Shown: piece after piece, positions 23,516-51,544 of the stretch
Position numbering within the stretch: the stretch's first letter is position 1
How the letters are laid out: the number at the start of each line of letters is the position of its first letter
Assembly: GCA_905116865.2 (NCBI GenBank)
Contig: CAJHNH020002433.1
Location: 1 to 64,000 of the forward strand
DNA length: 64,000 bases
Direction: 5' to 3'
From: Candidula unifasciata
Lineage: Eukaryota > Mollusca > Gastropoda > Stylommatophora > Geomitridae
The notes under the pieces: generated by a model
Told to the model about the DNA's origin: nothing
Database searches by the model: none
The model's input: only the letters and a program-made list of their open reading frames with translations
Program-made: the position numbers and the translations under genes

Positions 23516-24890
23516 TAAATAATGTGGAGCATAATGCAAACCTGGAGTTGGGATGTGAAGTATTATATTTACTAATATTCTAAACCAAGGCATTTATCGC
23601 TATAACCTTAGCGTTGCCACAAACAAAACAGGTGGGGGAGGGGTGGTAGACCGGTGGAGTGGGATCTCACAGCCCCCTCCCCCTATTATTCAGCAGGGGT
23701 GAGGGTGTGGGTTTGCAAGGTGCTTAATACTTGTTTAACTGCACTAAAATAATAATACTAGAATTAGTTTGTACTATTACTGTATGCTGAATGGCATATA
23801 AAATTAACAATGCGGTATTTTGTTACGGTATGCGGTATTTTGAAATAATATGAAATCTACAATCAAATTCTGGAAAGCATTTTTAAAAATCTATACAAGG
23901 ACAGTGAAACAACGTCATGGGTTGTAGGTTTATGTGAAGTAATTATATATATATTTGCAAATTAACCGTAATTTACTTCTTAATTTAATACATTTATTTA
24001 TTTGAATAAGGTTGTTTATTGTATCATTTTGTGTGTTAGTCTGTGTAAAAGACTGGCTGATGGGTGAGAGAGAGACAGATATAGATAGAGATATGGAGAA
24101 TAAAGAGACCTGACAGAAAGACAAAGACAGAAAGAGAAGAGAGAGAGAGACAGACAGAGAGAGACAGAGAGAGAGGCTAGAACGTATCTGGTGTTGACTT
24201 AGTCTTAAACATGGATATCCGACGATTTCAATAACTGCATTTGCCTCAGAGGTAAGGAACCAACATTCAACATACTTTTTTTAGAACTGCGTGGAAAAGA
24301 TTGCGTTGAGGAAAGGAAGGGGTCACTACATCTCATATGTCGAGTGCCGTGACTTATTATAATATAAGAAGAACTCCACAAGGAAGCATGCACAGCAGGA
24401 GTCGACCGTTCATTAGTGGGTGGATCCCTTGTCGACAATTGTTTCGCACATTATCCTCCTAGACAATCTCGGAGGGTGGGTCGACCTGAGTCATGACTCC
24501 CAGGCCTCTGATATCTTCTGCTGCGCTTAACAAACGCTGGACAAGACGAAATGGTGGCTTTACAACAGATGTTGGAGGTTTGGTGTTATATATTGTCGCT
24601 GCAGTAGCAAATTAGCCGCCAACCTTCACTGCACAGAATATATGCAAACATCACTTTACATCCCATCGGCAATATTTGCCATAAGAACGTCTTTACTTTT
24701 ACCAGAAGGCTTGAGGTCAGATGGCTACCGCAGGAAAGTTGAGAAATATATTCAGCTTCTGGTTTTGATACACAGACGCAGCCCTGAAGTAATGCAGGTC
24801 TGTAGAATTCCGAGTCAGCTATATATGGAGTTCAATGGGACTTGTCTGAAGCAGTTTACTGAATGTCGACATCTTCCTTACTTTCTTTTT
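23516..24890. other. intergenic, no gene seen
   Basis: AT-rich sequence, a (GA)-rich run at 24,065-24,175 and a short fragment of the GAA-tailed retroposon near 24,235-24,290. No supported coding region. Confidence 0.6.
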
Positions 24891-25148
24891 GTTCACCGGC
24901 TGTAAAGTCCGGCAGAAAGTTCTGGCTGTTCATCCACTTCTTGAACTCGGTCTTGTTTTTAGAACGTGAGTTTTGCGTGCACATCCGTTTAATTGATCCG
25001 GTTTATTCGTATGTATACTCTCGGTTCCTTGCCTCTTATACAGATGCACACCGACTTCGAAAGAAACGCTCTGTCTAGTTGCCTTTTATGACATGCTTGT
25101 AAGGGGCAGTAAGTCTATTCTCCCCCACCCCGAGGAACCCACAAGGGG
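24891..25148 (-). mobile_element. GAA-tailed short retroposon, copy 1
   Basis: One member of a family of about 270 bp. Shared words on the + strand are CGGCTGTAAA, CACTTCTTGAACT, CAGATGCAC and ACATGCTTGT. Fuller copies begin on the + strand with (TTC)n, so the sense strand is - with a (GAA)n tail, as for a retroposed element. No tRNA-like head was recognised. Confidence 0.7.
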
Positions 25149-25629
25149 TATATAGGAAGTATATTCTCAGAGGAAGGGAGATACGAAAAGACGCGAACGA
25201 TCCAGTGCACTTATATACCAAATGACACCGTTATTTAGACATCCAAACACAAGCAAAGCGCCAAGAAATAGACCATAAACAGTATACAAGGTGCTGTCAG
25301 TGCCAAATTTGGATATTATTAAAGGCAAACCTACGTAAATTGGCATCTATGAAATGAGATGCACGAGAAATTCAATACTATGCTTTGAATGGGGGGAAAA
25401 TGTTCACGTTCAACCAGCATCCCCAAAGAGAGAGCTTTAGGTTATAATTGTTCTAGGTTATGTACGCCATATAAAATGGCAATAAGCCCTGCACGCCACC
25501 TAGAGCCCTGAAAAAGACTCCAGAAGTGTTGATCCGATCAACAAAGATAGACATAAAAAAATGTCCCGACCGGCAATGAAGTCGTCTACCGGTGAGCCGT
25601 CCACCAAGGTATGATGTCGGAGGAAAGCA

Positions 25630-25632
<3 letters not shown>
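25149..25632. other. intergenic, no gene seen
   Basis: Unremarkable sequence up to the (CT)n run at 25,633. Nothing supported on either strand. Confidence 0.5.
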
Positions 25633-25671
<39 letters not shown>

Positions 25672-25850
25672 GTACCCCACCAGAATATCACACAAGTGAT
25701 AAACACCCGGTGACACAAAATGCCACCACGGGGGATGAGAGGTCCCAGAAACCCCTTTCAGCCGTTAAGCCTGGCTATATTGAGGGCCCCTGGCCAAAAC
25801 CTGGGCGGGGTTTCAAAAATTGAAAAATTTCATCCCACATGGGACGACTC
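25633..25850 (+). repeat. (CT)n-headed dispersed repeat, copy 2
   Basis: A (CT)n run of about 36 bases, then TGTTGTACCCCACCAGAATA, AAACACCCGGTGACAC, ATGCCACCACG and CATCCCACATGGGACGA, in the same order as at 16,568-17,010. The distal half of the element is missing. Confidence 0.75.
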
Positions 25851-26034
25851 TAGTGAGAGGGAAAGCAGCCAGCTTAACCACCCGAGACAAAGTGAGAAGT
25901 GAGAAATGATACGATGGGACAGATTATGGGAATAATACCATGCATTATTTTCACTGAAAAACAGAAAATCGGATAGTTTGATTATCTGGTTATAATGCAG
26001 CTACAAAAGCTACCAACACCAGCGTTACACAGGA

Positions 26035-26225
26035 GAACATCGTGACAACTGGAAAGAACAGATGAAAAAGGGGTAGAGGCAGACCAAGAGAGATGATGCT
26101 GGATGGGCTGAAACAATAGCGTGGAGGATTATCATCAAGAGAGCTGTTTCAGGCAACCAGGGATCATGATCTGTGGAGACGCATGAGCGCCTACGCAAAT
26201 AGGCAGGGCACGTGATGAGGATAAT
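26035..26225 (+). pseudogene. LINE 3' end fragment
   Basis: Translates with interruptions to RGRGRPREMMLDGLKQ then RDHDLWRRMSAYANRQGT and a (GAT)-rich tail. The same ending occurs at 52,240-52,405, so both belong to one LINE family. Confidence 0.8.
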
Positions 26226-26734
26226 GTTTCTGTAACCATACGCCCATAAGCAGGGTCGTTTTAAGCCATGGGCTACTCAACAGGCGACACACGGGCAATG
26301 TCTAGCCCACAAAAGTCTAGTCAACTATGTTCTATTAATAATGATATTTCTACACTGTGGGTCGGGCTCTCTGACCCGCCACGATCCCCATTTTCCAACA
26401 TTTTGGCCCTTAAGTAATGACATATGAATGTTCACTTAACATACACAGATTACCAAGGGGCCTGTGTGCCCAGGAGGCCCCCGGGCAAGTGCCCAGCAGA
26501 CCCCAGGGCCGCATGGGTCTCATTTGTGTTGACTTCACCACCGTACACGACGGAAAATTGTCGTCATTAAATAAAAATTAACTATTTTTAATTACTTAAA
26601 CTTAGAGACATGCAATGTGCACACAAACAGTTTAGTGGTTAGCTATATACATGAATGCAAAATAATAAAGTAGTTATACAACAGCAAATAAAATAAAAAT
26701 TCAAACGGCTGCAGACTATTTTTTTTTTAAATGA
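26226..26734. other. intergenic, no gene seen
   Basis: No recognisable element or exon. Confidence 0.5.
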
Positions 26735-26915
26735 CCTTGGCTCCCAGGTCGACCCAGCCTCGAGTGGGTACCGGGTGCAGTCTCAGGAAGTAAAGGCGGC
26801 TGACGTGATGCTGACCACATCATCCATCTTGTGCTGAATGGTCTTTAAAAAAATATAGGTCTAGCCCTAAATGCCCTATATGCCTAAAGGCGTGGGAAAA
26901 GGGTCTTTACTTTTT
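26735..26915 (+). mobile_element. SINE family B, body without head
   Basis: Carries the family core CAGGTCGACCCAGCCT, GGGTACCGGG, GAAGTAAAGGCGGC, GATGCTGACCACATCA, and the tail end CCTAAAGGCGTGGGAAAAGG followed by a T run. Confidence 0.85.
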
Positions 26916-27286
26916 TTTTAACTTACTTTCAAACGGCAGCATAGACTTGTATGCAACAGCAACAAATACACTGTACAAAGAAGAAAGGCCAGACGGATAT
27001 ACAGTGAGACAGCTAGTTACTGGTACCATCGGAATTTTAACTCATCGCTTGCTGCTGAAGATCGAGACAGAGCTCTTATCAGGGTATCGGGAGTGCTGAG
27101 ATGTCGATTCTTAATTCAACATTCAACACTGCACAAAAGTTACAACAGTACAAAATTAACATTTACTTGCAACTATTTTTAGTGTTTTGTCCCGAGGCTT
27201 GACACTTCATTTTAATGAAAATGTATCCGATATCTGGCATAATTGACTGTGCAGTTCCGACTTTGATCAGAAATGACAAGTGTTGA

Positions 27287-27574
27287 TCAGTCGCCCTTAT
27301 TCTCTTTGAAGATTTTATTCATTTCACAAAGGAAAGTAACTGATCCTTCACAGAGGTAGAATCGAATATTGTCACAATCCTTGTGGCAAACTACTGAAGT
27401 GTTTAAAATTAATTTTTCAGGAAAGGTGTGAAAAGAAATCAGATATCCACACTTCAAGATATTTTCCACTGAGTGTAGAATCTGACTAAATTTCCGGCAG
27501 GCTTTCTTCTCTCCTGGCAAAATCAAATGTTGAGTTGAGTCAAGAATTGACATCACAGTACTCGGAGCATTCAC
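27287..27574 (-). CDS. unidentified 95-codon ORF, possible exon
   Basis: Open frame of mixed, protein-like composition with six cysteines (for example KKACRKFSQI and HKDCDNIRFYLCEG), ending at a TGA. I do not recognise the family. No second exon, promoter or polyadenylation signal was found to support it, and an open frame of this size can arise by chance in this AT-rich DNA. Confidence 0.2.
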   Translation of the reverse strand: MNAPSTVMSILDSTQHLILPGEKKACRKFSQILHSVENILKCGYLISFHTFPEKLILNTSVVCHKDCDNIRFYLCEGSVTFLCEMNKIFKENKGD

Positions 27575-27599
27575 ATATCCGCTCCATCCCCATCCTTAG

Positions 27600-28965
27600 C
27601 AGCCAGCGCAGTGTTTTAAAACCAAAGGTGCCAGTTCGTAGGCAACATTAAATGCGAGAAATGATACAAAGTGGCATTGAAAAGATAAAAACCCACGAAA
27701 TCATTCATGAAATTTTGTTGACAAGTGCAGGTAACTGTCATACTGAAATCTAAATACAGATTTAGTACTGGCAGTGATTTTCTGTTCTTAGCACTTGGAA
27801 AAATGAATCAAACTGTCATTTGACAACTGTGATAAGCATGAGGAGGAGGAGGAAAGAAGAAAATAAAGAAGAAGGGGGAGAAAAAAGAGAGAAAAAAAAA
27901 CAGCAGCATGATATAGAGGAAAAGAAGAACAAAAATAACAGCAGAGATAACGAATGAAAAAACAAGAATACATAGCTACAAAACCAAAATAACATAACCA
28001 CATACAAAAGAAATTTGCACGAGAATATTTAAAAAACAAAATACACAATATTTCAACAGTGACAAACTGATGGGTGCTAAACAAACAACAACTCTCATTA
28101 TATTAATTTTATCTTGGTCACTTTATTTTCTGACTTTAGAGAAAATTAATGTCACTGAAGTGAAGTGGTTATAACTATTTCATTTGGAGAAAATAATTCA
28201 ATGAAATATCACATATCACAATTCACAAATAATACATGACTTCATGCAAAGACTGAATGAGTCAAACAAAACAACAGTTAGGAGTACAATATCATCAAGA
28301 CCTGGTGGAAATCCTACCTTTAAAAAAAAAAATCATTACTTCATATTTTAGTTATCATTTATTAATGACTTTGATCTGTGCTGGTGTAATTCTTAGTAAT
28401 TTATCTTACCAGATGTGTGTTCTGAGTTCCAAAACAAGGCAGAGGTGAAGATAACGGATCTGAAGAGATGAGTGCAGATGCAGTAAATCTTCCTATGAAA
28501 CAGTGAATGGAAGCAAAACCTTAGATGCTTGAGGACTAAGGTAGAAGCTGACATGAGTCGGTGAGGCTGGAATGCTAGGTCATCAAAATAAATGAGACAG
28601 TTTCCATCAATCTATCATAACGTGGCTTTTTGACCTGCATCACAGTGAAAAGTTGCAAGGATGTAAGGGAGAAAGACTAAATCCCTAGTCTATGTTTGGA
28701 TATCTTGTAAAAACTTTCAGGGATAGAAGGATATAATGCTGTCGCAAGCTGGGACCTCTCATCTGGGTTCCATGCTCCTACTGGGGATGGGAGGGGGAAG
28801 AGGGGTAGGGAGTTTGCTAGATAGGCATGCATGCCCAATTCGTAACCCTTTAAAAATAATGTTTGTTTGCTTTGGTAACGAAAAGCAGATCATTACAGGT
28901 GGTCTCTGCCCCAAGGAAGATTACTCTAGGGTGAACCCAGCTACATGATGCCAAATTATTCTTTA
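27600..28965. other. intergenic, no gene seen
   Basis: Purine-rich stretch at 27,835-27,935; otherwise AT-rich unique sequence without supported features. Confidence 0.55.
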
Positions 28966-29243
28966 CTTCTTCTTCGCGTTCACCCACTGTAAACTCTAGC
29001 GAAAAGTTCTAGTTGTTTGCCTTCCTCTAGACTTTAGTCTTGTTCCAGACCTTGAGTTTTGTGTGCATATCAATTTTACAGATCTGAAAAAAGTATGTTG
29101 AATGTTGGTTCCTTACCTCTGAGGCAAATACAGCCCAACTTCCAAGTAAACCCCCAGTTAGTCGACTCTTACGACATACTTGTTGGTGAGGCAGTGGGTC
29201 TATTCTTGTTTTTTCCACAAAAGGGCCGCAGAACCCACACAGG
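28966..29243 (-). mobile_element. GAA-tailed short retroposon, copy 2
   Basis: Begins TTCTTCTTCG on the + strand, has CTGTAAACTCTAG, TTAGTCTTGTTCCAGA, AGTCGACTCTTACGACAT, and ends AGAACCCACACAGG. Full length. Confidence 0.8.
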
Positions 29244-29283
29244 TAAGTGAGGATTGTCAACAAATTACAGTACTAACAATACC

Positions 29284-29553
29284 CTGTGAGGGTTCCAGGG
29301 CCTCATTGTGAGGGGAAAACAAGAATAGACCCACTGCCTGCCCAAAAACATGTCGTAAGAGTCGACTAATTGGGAGCTTCCTTCAAAGACGGAGTACATC
29401 TGCCGGAGAGGCAGGGAACCAACAGTCTGCATGGAAATGTGTCAGACCTGTGAAATGGACGTACATGCAACACTCAGGTTTTGGAACAGGACTGGACTCC
29501 AGAAGTGGACAAACAACCAGAAATTTCCGCCAGTTTGCAGCCGGTGAACGCAA
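29284..29553 (+). mobile_element. GAA-tailed short retroposon, copy 3 (inverted to copy 2)
   Basis: Reverse orientation of copy 2, only about 40 bases away, with its AAAGAAGAAG tail at the right. The pair forms a head-to-head inverted repeat. Confidence 0.8.
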
Positions 29554-29699
29554 AGAAGAAGGACTAACAATACCAAGCCTTAAATGCCTTTCAGTAAGTG
29601 AGGAAGCAAACAGCAAAAGACCTTTTACCCACTACTGACAAATCTGATACACAGTGCAAGACGCACATTTTTAAAGATGTATCATCACTCAATGGATGT

Positions 29700-29880
29700 T
29701 GTTGTCAATGATGTTCCTGCCACCTTTACTTCCCTGGCCATTTCTTGGTACTAATTTAAGGTTGGATTCTTCCGAGTGCACTGTATTAATTAAAAATGTG
29801 ACCAGATTTAACATCCAAAACCCTCACACTGACAGGCAAGAATCTAGTCAATGCTGTACCGCAGCTCCTTTGCTTTTTAG
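29700..29880 (-). mobile_element. SINE family B, minus copy
   Basis: The + strand GCCACCTTTACTTCCCTGGC and TAAGGTTGGATTC are the reverse of the family B core. Diverged. Confidence 0.6.
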
Positions 29881-29959
29881 TCAAAGATGTGATTATGGGA
29901 GCAGTCAAAATCAGTCAGTGTGCTTGGGGAAAACAATCACATTCTTTAACAGTCCAGCA

Positions 29960-30589
29960 CCTGCTGAAAGGAAGAGAGAGTGATAGAGAGATTTAGATAG
30001 AGTTAGTGAGAGCGAGTGAGAATAAGTGAGTGAGTAAATGTGTGATAAAGATACAGCCAGAGAGAGAATCAGATAAGGACAGATAGAGTGAGAAGAATCT
30101 TAAAAGAGAACTTTTGAGCAAAAGAGAGCCGATAAAACCTGGAGGGGTGGGGGGGGGGGGAGAATTAGATATATAGACACACAGTGGAAGACACACAAAA
30201 TGAGACAGAGAAACAGACCAAGACAGAGGGAAATCACAATGGCTGTATAAATTTTCTTGTATGCATACCAGTTATCTGTATACATTTATCTCTCCTATAA
30301 ACATTATGACAAGCACAGTAATTCCCCAGAGTGCTTTATTTCTATAATCAATGCATCTTTCACTAGAATACCATAAGCACAGTATACAAATAAGAGAGTA
30401 CAGCTACATAAACAAAGTACTAACATAAGTTGGCAGTGGTTTACAGTAATCAGTATCTGAACAAGTCCAGCAGAATCGTGTATGAGATTAAACCGCATTG
30501 AAAAGGCAGTTGGCCTTTGTCCAGCTGTTGGTCAATTTACTGAGTTTGAACATGATGTTTACTATGGTTTTTTTTAAACCATGAATAAT
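29960..30589. other. intergenic, no gene seen
   Basis: GA-rich low-complexity sequence to about 30,230 with a G run at 30,149-30,160, then AT-rich unique sequence. Confidence 0.55.
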
Positions 30590-30760
30590 AACTTTTTTCT
30601 TCTTATATTCCACATGATGTGGTGTTGGTCATGTCTTTTCACAGCCCTCTTATGAACTTTAATTCATTTCTGACACATATGTTCTTCAAGCCATGATGCC
30701 AAACTGTCCAATATTTTCTCTTGGCCTCTCTTTCTACTTTCATGACACATTTCAGAGTGT
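30590..30760 (-). pseudogene. LINE C-terminal fragment
   Basis: The reverse strand reads VERGRPREKILDSLASW after allowing a frame change, a common LINE tail motif. Very short and degraded. Confidence 0.5.
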
Positions 30761-31335
30761 GTTTTTTTTCAGAAAAAAAAACTGATCAAAGAAGGCAGAA
30801 TGTCTCATTCTGATGAGTAATCAGTTATCTTTATGAATTATATTCTTTCAAGACATCTTCTTTACGCTTTTTTATCTATATAAAGTGTTCTGTGTTCAAT
30901 ATAATTGAAACATAATATCACAAATAAGGTTTAAGTCTGCTATATTTCAAACATCCATTACTGACTGGAAACATCAGAATATCACAATGCACAATATAGT
31001 TTGAACAACTATTATTTCAATGATTATGACAAATGCCATCAGACTATCACATCTGATATTAAAATGGGCATTACTAATTTAAAACAAATGCATCACATAT
31101 TTTTTGCAATTACAGAAGAAGCTAAGTAAATGACCTGTAGGAAGCATGCTGGGTACATGATGGTAGTCCAGTTTTATAGGGAACCCCACAATAGGGGTGA
31201 TGTCATCAGTAACATGCCAGCTGTCTTTCATCATCATCATCACCTCACTGCTATTTTATGTCAGACAAGACTCACAGTCTACTCCACTTTAACCTTCTGT
31301 CCCCTGCAGTTCTTTCAATATCAAGGATTCAATCC

Positions 31336-31605
31336 TTCTTCTTAGCTGTTCCCTGTGTGTAAACTCCAGCAGAAAGGTCTGGTTGCTCATCCACTTCTGG
31401 ACTTTGGCCTTCATGCATTACTTGAATTGTGTGTGCACATACATTTCACAGATCTGGCTTATTCATATGCAGGCTGTTGCTTTCTTACCTCTCAGGCAGA
31501 TGCACTCTTGACTTTTAAGGAAACCTAATTAGCTGACTCCTCTGACACGCTTGTTAGGTGGGGAAGTGGGCCTACTCTTTGTTTTCCAAAATGGGGCCCT
31601 AAAGG
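31336..31605 (-). mobile_element. GAA-tailed short retroposon, copy 4
   Basis: Family words GTGTAAACTCCAGCAGAAAG, CCACTTCTGGACTTTGG and CAGGCAGATGCACTC are present in order. Confidence 0.8.
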
Positions 31606-31649
31606 CCAAATGGAGAGGACAGAACCCCGTCCAGCACCTTTGGCCTCTC

Positions 31650-31820
31650 ACATAAAAGTTTGTTTAGGATTTCTCTAGAACATTCTTGTTTCCTCAGTCC
31701 ATCTGTTTCCCATCTCAGTGTATGTTTGTTAATTCTCTGCTCACTTTTTTGCAGGATGTGCTCAATATAGCACCATCTTCTTATGCTGAAACCAGAGCTG
31801 TCTTTACTTCCCCAAACATT
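31650..31820 (-). pseudogene. LINE C-terminal fragment
   Basis: The reverse strand gives IRRWCYIEHILQKSEQRINK and TLRWETDG, matching the RRWxxIGHxL motif region of LINE polyproteins. Confidence 0.6.
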
Positions 31821-32860
31821 TTTTGACATCAAATTTTCTCAGTTTAAGTCAATTAACTTTACAGGTCCCCATCTCATAGTGGATTTGAATAAATGACCAC
31901 TTGTCCCACAGGCAAATGTACTAGCCACTTCACTCTCACAGCTCCACTAAAAAGAATGTTCATGAATTATTCATTAACCTTCAATATACTTTGAAATTTT
32001 AAAATTTATACATATTTACCTATGTCTACATTTATTAAACAAAAGGAGACAATTTAAATAAAAAAATCATTACAAATATAAATTTTGATAATTTCTTATT
32101 CAATTATGATAATGTTTGAAGTATGGTGTCACCAATGGGGTCTGTCTCGTGCTGACGGTCACAGGAAGCGCAACTGCCTTCTTCTTACAGTCCTTGCTGC
32201 CAGAACCTTGAGATAAGTCATTTTTTTAAATCAGTGATTATCCCTTCCTCTAATGGTAGGGAATATTTAGGAAGATTTAGAGGGGCAACGTATCATAAAA
32301 GTAACCCTGTCAACGATAAGCTACTGGCTTTTGGTATATGTATAATGGAGTAGGAGGTAGAGGAAAGAACATAAAGAACATTTAGAGAACTAACACAATG
32401 GGCTGCATAAGGCCAGATCTAACATTACATAACTAAATATACAACACATACAAATGAACTCTTACAAGTAAGTTGCACATCTAACTACTAAAAAACTTTG
32501 TGTTTTAAAAGCTTGTATCATTTTCTAAGTATGTTCTTTCGGGATTGGCCTTGCATACAGGTTGATTGTATCTTACACTCATACACTGAATATCTACAAC
32601 ACAAGGGATGTAGCCTTTAAAAAAAAAAGATTGCAAGTTATAAACTTCAACAAGATTCAACGGCTATTTCATTAGAGGAAATGTGCACCTGACTGAATGT
32701 AACACAAATTGTAACATTTATCTCCGTCAGAAAACACAATGACCAATAAAAAATAATTTTTTTATGCAGCTCTACAAACTACTTTGAAAGATAACCACAA
32801 AACAAAAAGAAAACCAACCCAAAGAAATAGATTGCTTTAATTAGCCCAGGTTAAATTTTC
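31821..32860. other. intergenic, no gene seen
   Basis: AT-rich unique sequence; nothing supported. Confidence 0.5.
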
Positions 32861-32864
32861 CTCT

Positions 32865-33570
32865 GTGTGTGTGTGTGTGTGTATGTGTGTGTGTTTATAT
32901 ATATGGATGTGTGTACACACATGAGTGTGTGTGTGTCTGTCTGCAAACATATAAGTGTATAGGTTATTGTAATCCCCAGCTAGCTACAGCTAAACTGGGT
33001 TTCAAGTCACTGGTCCCCGGACTGAAGGGTTTTTTGAGTGAGGTGACTGATTTCCTGCACTCTATCAATTTAAGCATAACTATGCATAAAGATTAGTAAT
33101 GCAGTGGTAACTTTACGTGTGCGAGTATGTTTGTGCACAAGCACACACTTGTACAGGTGTAAATGTTTTGTCAATGGTATCCCTCGGTTGGCTACTGCTA
33201 CATGGGGTGTCAAAGAACAGGTTACTTTATATACCAGAGTGTAGGTTTCTGAAGTGAGGTGATCTATTCCATTCCCTGCTATCAATTCAAGCATACCTGC
33301 TTTATGACATAGTGGTGCACCTGTGTATCTGAATGTGTGTATCGGCTATGGTAATCATTAGGCTGGCTACTGCTACACGGGGTGTCAGTTCAGTTTAAAG
33401 ATGACAATGACCACTTTCAACCGCAAGCAGGGGAGAGCTGCTCCTAATGGCGTGTCGAAGCACTGGTCACTTTATTTGCTAGATTGTAGGTTTTTGAATT
33501 CAGATGATTTGCACCATTCCTTGCTGTCTTGCAGTTCAAGCATAATGATATTATTCACCCTACTTATGAT
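32865..33570 (+). repeat. (GT)n followed by a triplicated block of about 200 bp
   Basis: Three diverged tandem copies share a GTGTGT-rich start, GCTACTGCTACATGGGGTGT-like words, CACTTTAT, a TGTAGGTTT segment, and TCAATTCAAGCATA near the end (33,060, 33,285 and 33,530). The third copy has about 60 extra bases (from about 33,390). Confidence 0.7.
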
Positions 33571-33579
33571 CAAATTTAA

Positions 33580-35088
33580 GGTGAAGTCGAGGTGATCGAC
33601 TTCATTGCCCTGGGTTATATCATATGACTTGGTCTCTACCTGTGAAGGGATGGCCACCTGCTGAGAGATGACACAAAGCAAGACCACAGCTCCAGCAATT
33701 ATCCCCACAGCTTACCGTAAAAATAAACTCACTTGTAAACTATTGCTGCATCTGTGAAACGAACCAATGACCTTCAGAGTGCAAGACAAATATATTGACC
33801 ACTTTGCCGTTGAGACAGATCCCCCCCCCCCCCCAACCCCATGGGGTAATTATGGGCTATTCTCAGCAATGGTGTAGTGCAAAGCTATTTAACTGGTGGC
33901 CCAAGGCTTAAATCTGACCCACAGAGGTCAAGCAAAAATCAGTCAATTGTATGTTGGGGCTTAGTTCCCATTTTCAACATTCTCTGGATAGCTCTGGTGT
34001 AGTGGTTAGTGAGCTTGCCAGAAAAGGTAGATGTTTAGGTTGAGTCTCTATCAGAGGAGGGACTTTTTTCCAGCCAGCTTGGCTCCGAGCTAATCAGACC
34101 TCATAAACATGTTCTAAAAAAAATGTTGCTGTGCATTTACCATATGGGGGGAAAAATGGGAGGTGGGGTGGGGGTGTCGTGAGACTGAGGATCAAGGGTC
34201 ACATAGCTAGTGCAGTCACCATGAACTGTGCAGGTAAAAATAATTATTATTTTTTGGGTTGTCTCCGATCAAAAGAAACCTCTATCACCATACCTAGTGT
34301 TGGAACTCGGGTCTTCCGGTTATACCAAATAATATTCAGAATTATCTGGGGAAAATGGTGGCAAGGAAGGGAACTGACCACCATAACTCATGTATTGTGG
34401 CCTAGAAAATGTGAAGGCCTAACCCTTCACTACCCAAATGCAGTATCTGCTATGGTACAACTTTCACCTTTAAATAACAAAAAAGGAAGAAAAAGAAACA
34501 AAAACCAAGAAAACTACATTTCTGATTACAAATGGAGAGAAAAAATTAATATTTTTGAACACTGTTTTAATTTAATTTTAAAGTAAAATCTATTCATATA
34601 ATATTTGCTCACAGCTGCTTCGCATATTTTTAGATAAATTAAATCAAATATGACTTTCACGTATCATAACATCATACCCTTTTTAATTAATAACTGAAGT
34701 GAGTTAGACAAATTCTTTAGTCGTAACATTTTCTTTAAAGTCACATCTCTTTGAGATTTAAAAAAAAAATGTATTTTCAAATTGCTTTAACATTTTATAT
34801 CTCATTATGTAGTTGTCATTGCGCACTGTACCTCTGATATACTTGTTATTACTGTTAATCACCACAGATAATTCATTTATCTTACCTTCATTTTTAAAAT
34901 GACAGGCTAAAAAAAAAGAATCAAGAATACATAACCTTTAAAAAAAATTATACATTTATATATAGAGAAACCCATCCCAGTTTGAGTATGCTTAACAAAT
35001 TAAACAACACACTTTCTAAATTTGAACAATAAACTAACAACTGGGAGGTAGGATGTATCAGAACTCTTCACAAATAGCAAACTTTTCC
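33580..35088. other. intergenic, no gene seen
   Basis: A C run at 33,820-33,832 and a tRNA-like SINE remnant near 33,990-34,050 (GTGTAGTGGTTAGTGAGCTT). The frame at 34,131-34,586 looks random. Remainder AT-rich. Confidence 0.5.
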
Positions 35089-35094
35089 TTTATT
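35089..35094 (-). terminator. candidate ALAS polyadenylation signal
   Basis: AATAAA on the - strand, about 585 bases after the ALAS stop, followed by a GT-rich stretch (TTTGTGAAGAGTTCTG). It is the first AATAAA I found downstream; unproven. Confidence 0.45.
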
Positions 35095-35678
35095 TTGTAA
35101 ATTTCGTTAAGCATTATTTCTTCCTATTGCAGTTTAAAATATAATTCTTTTAACATTTAAAACACTGGATCTTTCCAGAAAATAAATCACACTATTCTTA
35201 AATTACCTGCTAAAAATTTAGGAAACACTTTTTTTTTTAATGATATGTTGAGACAGTTTCGCAAAACTAATTCCTAAAAATATAAGAATTTCATCACCTG
35301 GTCTGCACTGAATCAACAAGTGATGTACCCCTGTATGTATTTATGAAAGTCACGTGTGAGGCATCTACTGTTTCAGCTTTACTTATTATCAATTAAAGAA
35401 AATCACAACATGCCACAAGATAAACCCCACAAATGCAGACCGCTAATAAAATTTAAAGCCCAAAAAACATTACCAGTTAAATGTAAACTGTTTAATAACT
35501 GAGTAATTCAACAACAACAAAACAGAACTAAAGAAATAAACACAGATTCAGCTACACAAAAGATAAGTATAGCCACTTTGGATTATAGTTTACTAACATT
35601 CTAATTTTGGGGTAAATATTGTAAATATAATAAGACTGAAGGGAAAAGAAGAGGAAGGGATGTATTTTATCTCAAGGC

Positions 35679-51390
<15,712 letters not shown>

Positions 51391-51544
51391 TCTTGCAGTC
51401 TTCTTGACAATCTGAGGAATTAGAGAAAAGATGTGTATTTATCAACTAGTCTAATCAGTTTGCAGCTAGAGATTTAACACACACATACAAACACAATAAA
51501 TTACTGTATAAACTGCAGATAAAACAATGATTAAGACCGGGATG

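Noticed and set aside
34131..34586. 151-codon open frame
   Set aside because: Composition looks random, no domain, and it crosses low-complexity AT-rich sequence.
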